Shown in pieces: positions 9,692 through 19,343 of a stretch of DNA of 64,000 bases (positions are counted from its first letter, which is position 1; each line of letters opens with the position of its first letter). Both the position numbers and the translations under genes were made by a program. The DNA comes from Acrasis kona. Lineage: Eukaryota > Heterolobosea > Eutetramitea > Acrasida > Acrasidae. The notes beneath the pieces were generated by a model. That model saw only the letters and a program-made list of their open reading frames with translations, made no database searches and had not been told where the DNA came from. The stretch is from NCBI GenBank assembly GCA_026419775.2, contig JAOPGA020000552.1, forward strand, positions 1 through 64,000, written 5' to 3'.

Positions 9692-10152
9692 GTAACAAAG
9701 CTTTGAAGAACAGCAAGGTTGTCAATAAAGTTATTAACAATTGCGACTTTGACATTACTACAAAGGAGGGCCACAAGAAATACAAAGCACTGTTTGTTGA
9801 CAGACTCAAGGAAAAATACCTTCTTCTGCTAAAAGAAGACAAGACCTTAAATAAGGGTGTCCGGGCATTGATCAGTGATACAATGAAGTATGGCAAGAGG
9901 AAGGACAAAGTGGAGAAGAAGGCCAACAAGAAAGAAAAAGTTGACCTCTACAAAATTGCCAAACAATGGAACATGTCGCCTGTAGAAGTTCTTAAAAGGC
10001 TTGGCGATCAACCTAATGTGTAAGAGGATGCAGCAAGTTCTCAACCAAAGAAGAAGGCCGCAGCAAAGAAATCGGCACCCAAGAAGAGAGGAGACAGCGA
10101 TGATGACGACGATGACACTAACCAAGAAGACAGTACTGTCCAAAAAGAATAA
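9692..10152 (+). pseudogene. 3' fragment of a Lys-rich protein gene with in-frame stop
   Basis: After a good splice acceptor (TTGTTATAG, ending 9691) a plus-strand frame encodes about 110 residues (starting NKALKNSKVV, ending KQWNMSPVEVLKRLGDQP). A TAA at 10021-10023 then interrupts it. The same frame continues with a typical basic/acidic tail (KKKAAAKKSAPKKR, then DDDDDD) to a second stop at 10152. No 5' exon is visible because the upstream sequence is a transposase relic on the other strand. It therefore looks like the stranded last exon of a host gene cut by transposons. The tail resembles nuclear or nucleolar proteins, but I do not recognise the family. Confidence 0.4.
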
Positions 10153-10185
10153 ATAGTTCGTTAATGTACATTTATGTTTACTGGT

Positions 10186-12109
10186 TTATGAGAGCATACC
10201 ACCATGACAATACAGTTCTACGCACTGATAATGATGGTTATTAATCCAATATTTTTTGGTGCGTAGCACAAAATAACTTGGTGAATGATGATCAGCAGCT
10301 TCTTCTTGACTGGATTGTTCTAATTCCTTTGCTCTTTCTTTTTCTCTTTTCCTTCTCGGCACATCTCTCATCCGATGAGCCTAGGTTGGGATTGTTTAAA
10401 TTTCCCTTTGTTTACAAGATGGGACTGCCAGTGGCGTACTCTTTTGTGTGGTGTTACTGTTTTTAGCTGAAACAGGAGTACTGCCTTCAGCTACTTTGGC
10501 AACGTATGTTTCATAGGAATGATTCTCAATTTGCCGCAACAATTCAACCGCTTCTTTTACACTGGGTTTGTTTGTTCCATAGCGAATTAAGAAACGATCG
10601 GCCATGTTGTTAAATGCTTCAGCTGGATTGTTTGTCATGTTTAAATCAAGTCTACCCATACAACAATTTGCCCACATGGTCCGAGGGAATAGACAATTGT
10701 CTACGAGACATTGCGTCTTGTTTTCGATAATTATTGTTTTACCGAACCAAGTCGATTCTAAATAATCACGCAACCTCTCGCCTTCGTCTTTGCTTGATGT
10801 CCACTTGAGTAGGAATTGGTTGATCAGATCATCAATGGCGCTTGCGTCGTCTCCCATAATGATTTGTGTGAGCCCTTCATTAAATTCATCTCTCTTCTTT
10901 CCATTCTCAAGGTTTAAGAACTCGTTAAAACCTTTGATGTTCTTGTCAATGTATCTATAGACTGCCTGCTTGAGATGAAAATCGCATCCAACTACAACGG
11001 CGTTTGGAAGTACCTCTTGGATGGCGTTGATATGTGCTCTTTCAAAGTCTGTTGAAATGTATATCTTGTTCAACTTTTGTAGATTGGGTGCAACATTGAA
11101 CACAATGTCCCTCCATACCCTCAAATCTTCAACCTGCCTTGGATTGACACCAAATAAACGCAACAGGATATGTGTCAGTAGATCCAGAGAATTGAACAGA
11201 TATGACGAGAAGTTGAGATATCTTCTCTGGAACTATTTTAAACGCACCATCTGCATGAACCTGGTCATGCTGTTTTACACTTTTGAGAATGTTGGCCATA
11301 TATGGTGAGGACCACATAACATACAGTCTGGTGCGACAACATATGTTTGAAAAAAGTTCTTGTTCCATAATGTTTTTGAGAGATCCGATCGAATTCCAAT
11401 GTCAGCAAAGGTGATCAAAGACTTTGTTTCGACAATTTTTACGACTTGCCTTCTCTACATGCTTCTTTGTAACAATCCACGTAGGGTCGGTAATCTTATT
11501 ATCAGATAGGAGTCGGTTGAGAGATGCGGCAATTTGGTTTGTGTTGCTCTGTGTTCTGTTGGTGTCTATGTACTTGTTAAGCTGTTGTTGTCTCTCATCA
11601 CACAAAAACACTTCCTTCACCTGATCGCAGTGTTCATGTTGGTCAAAAATTAAGTAATACTTTTCACCATTCTGTTCATACTCCTTTATCTTGCACTGCT
11701 CTTCGCTCTTTTTGTCAGGTGCACCGCCGATGTAATTTTTATGTGTGCAACTGAATGTCCGAGAACCATCTTTGTTGTGAACCCTTCCATTTCCCTGATT
11801 CTTGAGTTGAAATTTATTCTGGTCAATGATGATTTGGGTGGGGTTGCTGCCGCTGCTCTTTGGCACTGGACGACCATCCTCTTGTTTAATGTTACCACCT
11901 CGTTTACGTTTTAGCGGTCTGCTGACCTCGACAGCGTTTGTGTGGTCTACAACTTGCTCTTGAGTGTTCATGGGTGCTGTTTGCTTTAATTGTGAGCCGT
12001 AATTGTTATTATTGTTGTTGCTGCCCGAAAGTACAGAAGCCATCTTCTCCGCCATGAACTTCATGAAGAACTCGTTCATTAAACTTTGGTCAAAGATCTG
12101 TCCATTCAT
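10186..12109 (-). pseudogene. Broken MULE (Mutator-like) transposase
   Basis: From ATG 12109 the frame encodes an N-terminal Asn/Gln-rich region, a nuclear-localisation-like RPLKRKRGG, and a FLYWCH-like finger (SRTFSCTH...CKIKEY...DQHEHCDQ). A TGA follows at 11402-11404. The same frame continues with VHADGAFKIVPEKISQL (first catalytic Asp of MULEs) and ...TYPVAFIWCQSK. A one-base frame change near 11150 leads to YISTDFERAHINAI and VVVGCDFHLKQAVYRYI (the second Asp and the C/H motif), then TNNPAEAFNNMADRF. Two further stops precede a Lys/Arg-rich C-terminal piece ending near 10186. MULE proteins cut and paste elements with long inverted repeats; none was found by eye. Three stops plus a frameshift make this copy inactive. 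Confidence 0.75.
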
Positions 12110-12927
12110 GTCTTGTTATTTTCGTTTGTTTGGTTGTTTGTTGCCTTTGGTTCGCTTAAATATTTTGGCCATCCAGCATCTACTAAACCTTCTAGTGTCA
12201 CATGATAAAATTATTGAATGACTCATGATCCGAAGATGTTACAACGATCTCGTCGCTAAATATAACTCGAAATTATATATTGGGAACAATCCTAATTTAT
12301 TCCCCAAAGGCACGGTTTTCTGGGCCTTTGGGTTTGAAGGTTAGGCATGTGCCGTCGCCACCACCTTACAAGAACATCACATGCAGTTCTCACAAGCAAG
12401 GATTATCATAACACTCTCTAGATAAATCAGATGCTCGTTTATGGAATGTGGTCGAAGATGGCATCGTTTCGGTAAATCTCACATGCAATAATGGTGTAAA
12501 ACTTTGATAGTCTAATTTGACGATACCGTCCATCGTTATTGAAACTCATTAAGATGAGTTCCACATCCCTAAGGTGCTTAATTGTCACAAAAGCCCAGGT
12601 AGAACAACCTTGGAGGAGATTCGTAAAAGAGAAGCACCACAAGTGTAAACGGTCATTGGATGAGCCGACAAGTGGCTGGTTTTAAACATGCATCAATAAG
12701 ATCGAGTACGGAAAATGACTCTGTACGACAGCAGAAGGCTCACTGATCCAATCCAACAATCTTGGTGACTGAGTTCAACTCCCCAACAACCACCAGAACG
12801 GAACGTTATAATGAAGTACGCTCAACTATGTCACAAGGTTACGACAACTGAACAGCTTAATATAAAAAGGTTTATTGATACAGACGAACATTCTATTTAC
12901 ATTTTCGGTTTACATTCCTCAAGTCAA
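12110..12927. other. Mostly empty; one unrecognised minus ORF
   Basis: No RNA gene or recognisable protein is seen. A minus-strand frame at 12439-12680 reads like protein (LVGSSNDRLHLW, then FVTIKHLRDVELILM) but lacks an ATG and is closed upstream by TAA. It could be an exon of an unknown gene or another relic. Confidence 0.3.
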
Positions 12928-13527
12928 TTATGTTGACCTTGTTGTCCTACGAGTGATGCCCCTATCCATCATACTCTCTCTATTCTTCAAGTCTTCAATC
13001 TTCTTACACAGATCTTCTGCTTCCGTCAGGTCGGTTGCTAAATTCTGCTCCAGTGAATATGTTAGTGGCCATCTACTAGGATCAGTCATGCAGTCACAAC
13101 ATCTAGGACACAGAAGTACAGTATAATTCATTCCACACCGAGGGTTAATTTTGTTTATTGGTTCTTTTCTGGTACATTTATTACAAAGTGTAGCCCAGCA
13201 ATTTCTGCAAGTGTGACGGTTAAGCATCCAAACTTCGGAGTCGCACGAATGACACACCTCATCATCGTGGTGATTCCTCATTATTCGTTTACGAAGCTCA
13301 TCCTTGCTACGTGGGGTATTAGTCATAAAAAATTCAACGAAATGATGGTATGACCTTGAATGGTTGTGGTGTCCAAGCCTACTCTGCAAGTCGTGCGACT
13401 TTTTTTGTATTGTAGATTGTACCTTCTCAAAAGCTTCTGCTTCTTGAGGTACTAAGCTTTTGATCCTATCTATGCGTTTTGCTACTAGGCACGAATCTGC
13501 AATGGTGTTAGTTCTGTGATGTGACAT
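12928..13527 (-). CDS. FYVE-type zinc-finger protein
   Basis: The start is the ATG at 13527 (MSHHRTNTIAD); the frame is open further upstream but only with non-ATG codons. The 199-residue protein has a helical N-terminal half (residues 1-75) and a zinc finger with order CHSCD, RHTCRNCWATLCNKC, and LLCPRCCDC. The RHTCRNCW core corresponds to the R+HHCRxCG signature of FYVE fingers, which bind phosphatidylinositol 3-phosphate on endosomes. The usual second basic cluster is changed (Trp after the Cys), so it may instead be a FYVE-related finger that does not bind lipid. The C-terminal 50 residues are a predicted coiled coil (TEAEDLCKKIEDLKNRE). The role is inferred only from the finger. No neighbour points to a pathway. 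Confidence 0.65.
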   Translation of the reverse strand: MSHHRTNTIADSCLVAKRIDRIKSLVPQEAEAFEKVQSTIQKKSHDLQSRLGHHNHSRSYHHFVEFFMTNTPRSKDELRKRIMRNHHDDEVCHSCDSEVWMLNRHTCRNCWATLCNKCTRKEPINKINPRCGMNYTVLLCPRCCDCMTDPSRWPLTYSLEQNLATDLTEAEDLCKKIEDLKNRESMMDRGITRRTTRST

Positions 13528-13996
13528 GTTTTTTATTTTTTGAAATTGAGGATGAAATGGACGGTTCAAATCCTGAAACCAGTATTATTTTTAGAATATT
13601 ATCCCAAAATAAAGGATAATGATAACTTTTACAACATTCAAAATAGGTCCGCAAACCTCAAGAAGATGTTTCTGTTGATCATATATCGCATATTAAATTT
13701 TTAATTTGATTTTCCTCCAGAGCGATAATCTATCTGGCTATTATAGTTGGCACATCCGGTTCACTCCAATTATCCTATTAAAACTTTATTATTTTGACGT
13801 CGTACTCTAGCAGTCGATGCAAAACATTAATACATCGGAGCTGAGGGCTTTGCTTTTGAGGAAAAATACTTTCCTACTTCCTTATTTTTTCATGGGTAAA
13901 TAACCCCTATTCAGTAGTATTGTCATTTATGGTTGAGATATTGTTGTTTTTGGTATATTTAGTTCTTTAATTAAAATACACATTCAAGTGTTAGAA
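13528..13996. promoter_or_regulatory. Shared upstream region of two divergent genes
   Basis: About 470 bp between the FYVE gene (minus) and a small ORF (plus). It is AT-rich with no ORF. No defined promoter element can be named, but its position means it must hold both promoters. Confidence 0.35.
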
Positions 13997-14290
13997 ATGG
14001 ATGATGAAGCAAGGACAGAGTGCACAGATGATGATTTAAGCAAAATGATATCTTTAGAGCTTGAACAGATAGCCAAGCAGAAAATAAAAAAGGATGAGGA
14101 GCAGCCACAAACGCAAGCAAAAATCTTACAGGAAGAAATAAAGTGCACATTCAAGCAGGAAGATATTGTTTTTATAGAGTATGACCCCTCTACAAGCACC
14201 AACAAAAAAGTAATGGTACCAGCGCCAAGGGTGCATAAAAAAAAGAAACAGACATATGACGAGTACATTAAGCATTATGAGTGGAAATAA
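13997..14290 (+). CDS. Small acidic/basic protein, unknown
   Basis: A 97-residue frame from ATG 13997 (the frame upstream has only GTG before a stop). The N-terminal half is acidic and helical (DDDLSKMISLELEQIAKQ). The C-terminal half has Lys runs (VHKKKKQTYDEYIKHYEWK) that could be a nuclear signal or nucleic-acid contact. No signal peptide or membrane segment. It converges with the 98-residue minus ORF whose stop is 75 bp away. Biased composition and an open frame support a real gene, but the family is not recognised. Confidence 0.5.
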   Translation: MDDEARTECTDDDLSKMISLELEQIAKQKIKKDEEQPQTQAKILQEEIKCTFKQEDIVFIEYDPSTSTNKKVMVPAPRVHKKKKQTYDEYIKHYEWK

Positions 14291-14365
14291 ATAAAACGTT
14301 GACGAAAAATGTAACATGCGAACCTTCTTAGCTTATCGATGCCAGTGCTGACGGCCAACAACATT

Positions 14366-14662
14366 TTACTCAAGTTGCTCACACGCCACGACAAAGGCTG
14401 CATATTCATCACTTTTGATGTCCAAATACCGTGTACACGTACATTTACTTCGCAGCTGAACATCTCCATAAATCCTATAAAACATAACGAAGCATTGCTC
14501 TGGAAGAGTGAGAACCTTATCTTCTTCAATTAAAATGCAATATTTTTTACTTGATAACCCCAGTTTGATTTTTCTGTCCCTATTGTCAACAAAACTGATC
14601 TTGTATTTATTGTAAAGATGGACAACTACATTCAAACCAAAAAACAACAATACACAAGACAT
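14366..14662 (-). CDS. Small unknown ORF overlapping the RAD21 start
   Basis: A 98-residue minus frame begins at ATG 14662 with a hydrophobic N-terminus (CVLLFFGLNVVVHLY) and ends IKSDEYAAFVVACEQLE. The internal sequence (KKYCILIEEDKVLTLPEQC, VMFYRIYGDVQL) looks like a folded beta-rich domain. The odd feature is position: its ATG and the RAD21 ATG share the palindrome ACATGT at 14659-14664, leaving no space for either 5' UTR. A shorter start at the Met of VMFYRIYG is possible. Not recognised. Confidence 0.45.
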   Translation of the reverse strand: MSCVLLFFGLNVVVHLYNKYKISFVDNRDRKIKLGLSSKKYCILIEEDKVLTLPEQCFVMFYRIYGDVQLRSKCTCTRYLDIKSDEYAAFVVACEQLE

Positions 14663-16286
14663 GTTTTATAGCGTAGAATTATTTTCAAACAAGAGTAATA
14701 TTATATTCGAAGCTATAATCACTATTGCAGATCCATTAGGAATGTTGTGGCTTGCTGGATCATTGAAGGGACAGGGTCAAGCTAACAAGAAGATAACAAA
14801 GCAAAGAGTCTTAAGTTCTGATATCCCAAAACTGAGGTAAAAAGAATCATCACAAATAGCCATCTTATTTTTCAGTAATCAGCTTCTAACGTCACAGAAC
14901 AAAGATATGACGCTTCGTATAACTGGAACTCTACTCTTAGGTGTAGTCGTAATCTATCAGAGAAAGATCAATTATATGATCGCGGATGTAGCAAGTGCTA
15001 TGGACAGTGCATGCCTGATGGAAACTCAGTCATCAAGACAAGTCAACAGTGCCATCGATCTAAAACCATCATCCAAACACATTACCATCACACGACCAGA
15101 GATTGATCAAGTTGAACTGCAACTATCCATGGAGAGCATGACGCTGTTGAACAATCAAGATCTAGTCAACCAATGGGTTTGTTGTTTCGCCTTTGATCCT
15201 ACTTTTACACTTTGACAGAGCAAGAACCTATTACAAAAATGCAATCAAGACGTGTCTTTGGTGGAGAACAGTAACCTTGACCCCATGACCATTGTAGTGA
15301 GCGCTGTGGAGAGTCATCATCACTCAAGCCAGCAACAAGATGAACAAGATGACCACCAAATCAAAGTACATTCTATCCAGGTCGCAGATGAAGATTTATT
15401 TAATTGTGCCATTCCAATGGATGACTTATTCGCTACGATGGAGCAAGGAGGCGAAGAGTTTGGAGGAGGAGACGTTGGAGGATTTGATGCTTCTCCACAT
15501 GACGACGATGATGATCATCACCTTCAAGTCATCACAACCACTCAGAAGCAGTCAAAGAAGAGAAGAGCACCCTTTCACATTGACCATCAAGTGTGTCTGA
15601 GCAATGACTACCTTCGATCGCACCTCAGCGCACAGGCCATCATGCCAACTAGACAATCTCACACCCACACAAATCACTCACATGCACTCAACAATCAGTT
15701 TGAACACTTGCTCAAGCACTGCTGCATTGAACCCATCAGTGATTTTCTACAATGCCACTACGAAATGATTACAAGCCACCAACCACCATCAAAAAGACAA
15801 AAAGTACAAGAATTCCATTCGTCATTAGCACAAGAACCAATTCAACCAATGACAAGTGACCATGGTGATGACAATGATCAGAGTGACGACATGATTGGCG
15901 TTGGTGGTGGATTCGAAGCATGGGACGAACCAATTGACGAGCCCGTTACCTCAACAAACGACGCCCCCACCACCCTTCGTCGCAAGCACAAAAAAACGAA
16001 ACCGGGTCATGTAAAATCGATGCAGCAACGATCCTTGCAAACGTTGAAGAATCTACAAGACATTATGAAGCACGACATGGACCCCATCACATTGAGACAA
16101 GTGATGCACACGTCAAACAAGATTAATACGCAACAACGAGCGAATACATTTTATCACATTTTGGTGCTATCTACGAAGAATTACATTCGAGTGGAACAAG
16201 AAAACGTTGCATGCTTTGGTCCCATTTTAATCTTCAAATCTGATAAGTTCGATACGAGTCAAGTTACACAAGTGTCACAGTGTTAA
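14661..16286 (+). CDS. RAD21: Cohesin kleisin subunit RAD21/REC8 family
   Basis: The kleisin closes the SMC1-SMC3 ring that holds sister chromatids together. Exons inferred: 14661-14694, 14731-14836, 14876-15176 and 15219-16286, giving 502 residues. Spliced, the N-terminus reads MFYSVELFSNKNPLGMLWLA, then KKITKQRVL, LRITGTLLLGVVVIYQRK and MIADVASAMDS, the conserved SMC3-binding domain of kleisins. The first intron (36 nt) is a multiple of three without a stop, so an unspliced frame hides it; removing it restores the family pattern. The middle is His/Asp/Gln-rich and low complexity, as usual for the linker cut by separase. The last 90 residues (TLRQVMHTSN, NTFYHILVLSTKNYIRVEQ) form the C-terminal winged helix that binds SMC1. 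I cannot tell mitotic RAD21 from meiotic REC8. Confidence 0.88.
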
Positions 16287-16362
16287 ATATTAAATTTTTG
16301 TATTATTGCATGTGTTGTTGTTGTTGGTTGTAATATTAAATTGAACATGTCGAAGAACCTTC

Positions 16363-16986
16363 ATGAATACTAAAAGTTTGGATTTTTTATTTTCTATTCC
16401 TCCAAGAATCAAGGGCGTGAAGCCAATCATACCCGAAGAATCAAACGAGATTCAGGTTGTACAAAATGAACAAGTCGAAGAAAAAGATGATCCACAATCT
16501 TCTTCAGGAAATGATCACACAAAATATAGCAAGAGTAGAGGCGGCAGTCACTCTGGCGCAAAGGCAAAATTCGAACCAACCAAAATGCCCTGCAAGTTTT
16601 ATCAAGAAGGCAGATGTTCGAAAGGCAGCGCTTGTACATTTAGCCACGAAATTGAACAAAAACGTAGTCTCGATTTGTGCAAGTTCTTCTTGATTGGCGC
16701 GTGTACAAAAGGTGATTCTTGTGTATACTCGCACGACACGACAACGTTCCCCTGCAAACATTTTCACATTCACAACAGCTGCAGGAGTGGCGATGCTTGT
16801 CGCTTCTCCCATCAGCCCATGACTCCACGCCAACAAGAACTCTTACAGAACCAACAAAAACAAAACGAAAAGACGAACGAAAAATCATCAGGCGAGCAAC
16901 AGATGGATCATTTATTCGAACTGTTGGAGGGACCAAAAGAAACAGATGCAACTATTGAATTGGGAAGTGTATTTACAGTAAATTAA
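16363..16986 (+). CDS. Triple CCCH zinc-finger protein, ZC3H4/6/8-like
   Basis: 207 residues from ATG 16363. Three consecutive CCCH fingers occupy residues about 76-152: CKFYQEGRCSKGSACTFSH, CKFFLIGACTKGDSCVYSH, and CKHFHIHNSCRSGDACRFSH. The order, spacing and the last finger's CxxG-C-FSH followed by Pro-Met-Thr resemble animal ZC3H8/6/4 and Drosophila su(sable), RNA-binding proteins acting in snRNA transcription or in restricting non-coding transcription. A short conserved-looking stretch near the N-terminus (FLFSIPPRIKGVKPIIP) precedes an acidic linker. CPSF30/Yth1 is the main alternative, but it has five fingers. The gene follows RAD21 by 76 bp, and its stop is 4 bp from the stop of the convergent coiled-coil gene. 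Confidence 0.78.
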   Translation: MNTKSLDFLFSIPPRIKGVKPIIPEESNEIQVVQNEQVEEKDDPQSSSGNDHTKYSKSRGGSHSGAKAKFEPTKMPCKFYQEGRCSKGSACTFSHEIEQKRSLDLCKFFLIGACTKGDSCVYSHDTTTFPCKHFHIHNSCRSGDACRFSHQPMTPRQQELLQNQQKQNEKTNEKSSGEQQMDHLFELLEGPKETDATIELGSVFTVN

Positions 16987-16990
16987 ATTA

Positions 16991-19238
16991 TTATTGATAC
17001 ATTGGCGTGCGTTTGTGTAACATCTTATACGATGACAACTTGTTGGATGGCTTGTTGACCGGATGATTCTTGACTTCTGATTTTGGTTTCTCATGAATGG
17101 GCGGCGACTGTACCACCGCGCTGTCCAACGCTGGACTGCAGCATGATCTTTGTTCTTGATGCGCTATGGCGAACTTTCTCAGCGTGGCAATTGACTTTTC
17201 GTACTTTTCGTTCAACAAATTGTATTTAACATGCCACTCCATCCATTCCTCTTGCGTCTCCAGTGTCTGGCAACATTGGTCCGTGTACTTTTTGATGGGA
17301 TGTTGAATGTTATTGTTGCGGTTTGCCTTCATCAACATGGCCTCCATTTGTCCGTTCTTCTCAATGACCGAAACCAGCTGCTTGTCCTTTTCTGCAATGA
17401 TTAATTCCAAATCATTAAATGCACCAGTCAATGCCTCATGATCTGCCGTCAAGGATTGAATGGTGCCGTGTGCTTGTTCTAGTAAAGTGTTCGAATCCAT
17501 TTGTGGGTCGGATCCACTCATCTTTAGGTATTCACATTTCTTCTCCAACATTGTGATCTTGTTCAGGTACTTTGCGCTGTTGACTTGTAGCGAGTGCTTG
17601 TGAGATTGTTCCAGGTCATTCTTCTCCTCTTGAAGCTTTCGCAGCGTATGATTGGTTTGCTCCAGTTCCTTCCATGTCCTCTCCCATTTCGACCTCTCTC
17701 TTGAAGATTCGTCCTGAGACATTTTGAGTTTTTGATCAACAAGTTCCAAATCCTTTTCTAATTTGTGTATCTTCTCATCACGCATGTTCAATGATTGTTT
17801 GAACTTTTTGTTGGAAGCATCGCATGTATTGAAATCCTGTTGCAGCTTCTTATTGTTATTGTGCTCCTTTTCCAACTTTTCTGTCAACACGGATAATTGT
17901 TGGTCAAGTTGATCTACTTGTGTCTCCAATACTTGTACAGTTTGATGTGTTTCTCTTTCCGATGATTGAGCGAATTCTCTGGCTTGAATTTCCTGCAAAT
18001 GTTCATTCTTTACAGTATTGATTTGGACTTGATACTCACTTAATAACTTGGCATCATCACAACGCTTTGATTCTAAATCAGAAATCTTCTCATTTAGCAA
18101 GTCCATTTCGTTTCGAACAGCCTGACTGCACATTATTTCTGTATTCTTAATTTGCTCATTGAGCGATGCGACCTTATTTTTGAAGTCATGAATTTGCTCC
18201 TTCATAGCGTTCATTTCGTCATGTCTCTCTTGGTCTTGTTTGCTCAGAATGTCGTTGTTACTCATCAGGTTCTTGTGACTAGATGCTAGGCTTGTATTCT
18301 CATTTTTGAGGTGATTGATTTCCACGTCCAAAGTGTTATTCTTTTGCTTTTCGCTCATTAAAGTATCGCATAGCTTGGTGACTTCTTCTCTGAGCTGACA
18401 TATTTCTATAGAATCTTGTTCCCTCTGCGCTTCTTCCTTTTGTAATTTATCCAGTAGACCATCTTTTGATTGATTGGCACGACATAACTTATCCTCCATC
18501 ATTCCTAAAATCTTTGTGTTTGTGGAGTTCTCTTCACTTGTTGATTCTAGATGAACTTGTAAAAGATTATTTTGATTTTGCAATTGCTCCAACTTTCTAT
18601 AAACAGTTAATCATTTAAATAACAATTGATGATTACAGTTCCATTTTGGTCCTAGCTGAGTTTTCCTTTTCGAGTTCAGCACTCAGTTGCTCGATGACTT
18701 GATCCTTCTTTTTCGCTTGTTCTTGTAGTTTTCTGGAAGCCTTCTCCTCTCCAGATGCCATTTTTAGAAGACGATCATTTCTTTCTTTCAGTTTTGCGTT
18801 AGCAGAGTCCTTTGTTTTGATTGAACCCTCTAGCCTTTGTCTCTGCTGTTCTTCTGACCTCAATTTTACATTTAGTTGTGAAACTCTCTCACTCAGTGTC
18901 CTAACTTGGTCTTTACTGTCTTCTGTTGAAGTCTTTTGTATTTGATCGTTCAGATGGTTGATAGTATCTTGCATGCGGATTTGTTGTAGTTGCAGTGTTT
19001 TATTCCTAGCCCGCTCTCTTTCGAGCTCTAGAGATCTTTGATCTAGTTTTGTACTCAAATCCTCCAAGTCAGACAAAACATCACTTGAAAAGTCCATATC
19101 GAAGCTGAGGTGAGTTTTATCCTCCGTAAATAATATGCTGCTTTGATTCATCACTTCGTCTTTGACGACTTCGCCTTTCAATGGCCTCTCGACAAGATGT
19201 TGTATATTAGTCACATCTCTTAAAGGCATGCGATTCAT
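16991..19238 (-). CDS. Long coiled-coil protein
   Basis: Two exons, 19238-18637 and 18596-16991, joined by a 40-nt GT-AG intron (18597-18636), give 735 residues. Splicing changes ...RTKMEL into ...RTKMELKLEQLQNQ, keeping the heptad pattern. The N-terminus (MNRMPLRDVTNIQ) and an acidic stretch with FDMDFSSDVLSDLEDL precede almost 550 residues of Glu/Lys/Gln-rich heptads. The C-terminal 100 residues are Pro/Ser-rich and basic (KSEVKNHPVNKPSNKLSSYK). Proteins of this shape are structural parts of centrosomes, kinetochores or Golgi tethers. No diagnostic domain or membrane anchor is visible, so the location is unknown. Confidence 0.8.
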
Positions 19239-19343
19239 TTATAACGAATATATAGCCGCCTATTTTTCGGTCAATCTAGATTACAATCAAACAAAGACAA
19301 GGTCGCGGGAGCTTCTCAAATTGAGTAAAATTACAATATAAAT

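Noticed and set aside
10010-10035. 14-nt GTAAG...GCAG segment as an intron in the Lys-rich fragment
   Set aside because: Removing it shifts the frame away from the clearly coding Lys/Asp-rich tail.
4421-12109. Idea that stops in the relics reflect RIP-like C-to-T mutation
   Set aside because: All TAA, TAG and TGA codons can always be derived from a C-to-T or G-to-A change, so the stops alone carry no signal; no intact copy is available to compare.
13545-13575. GGTTCAAATCC resembling a tRNA B box
   Set aside because: No matching A box, cloverleaf or anticodon arm can be drawn upstream; it lies just 5' of the FYVE gene.
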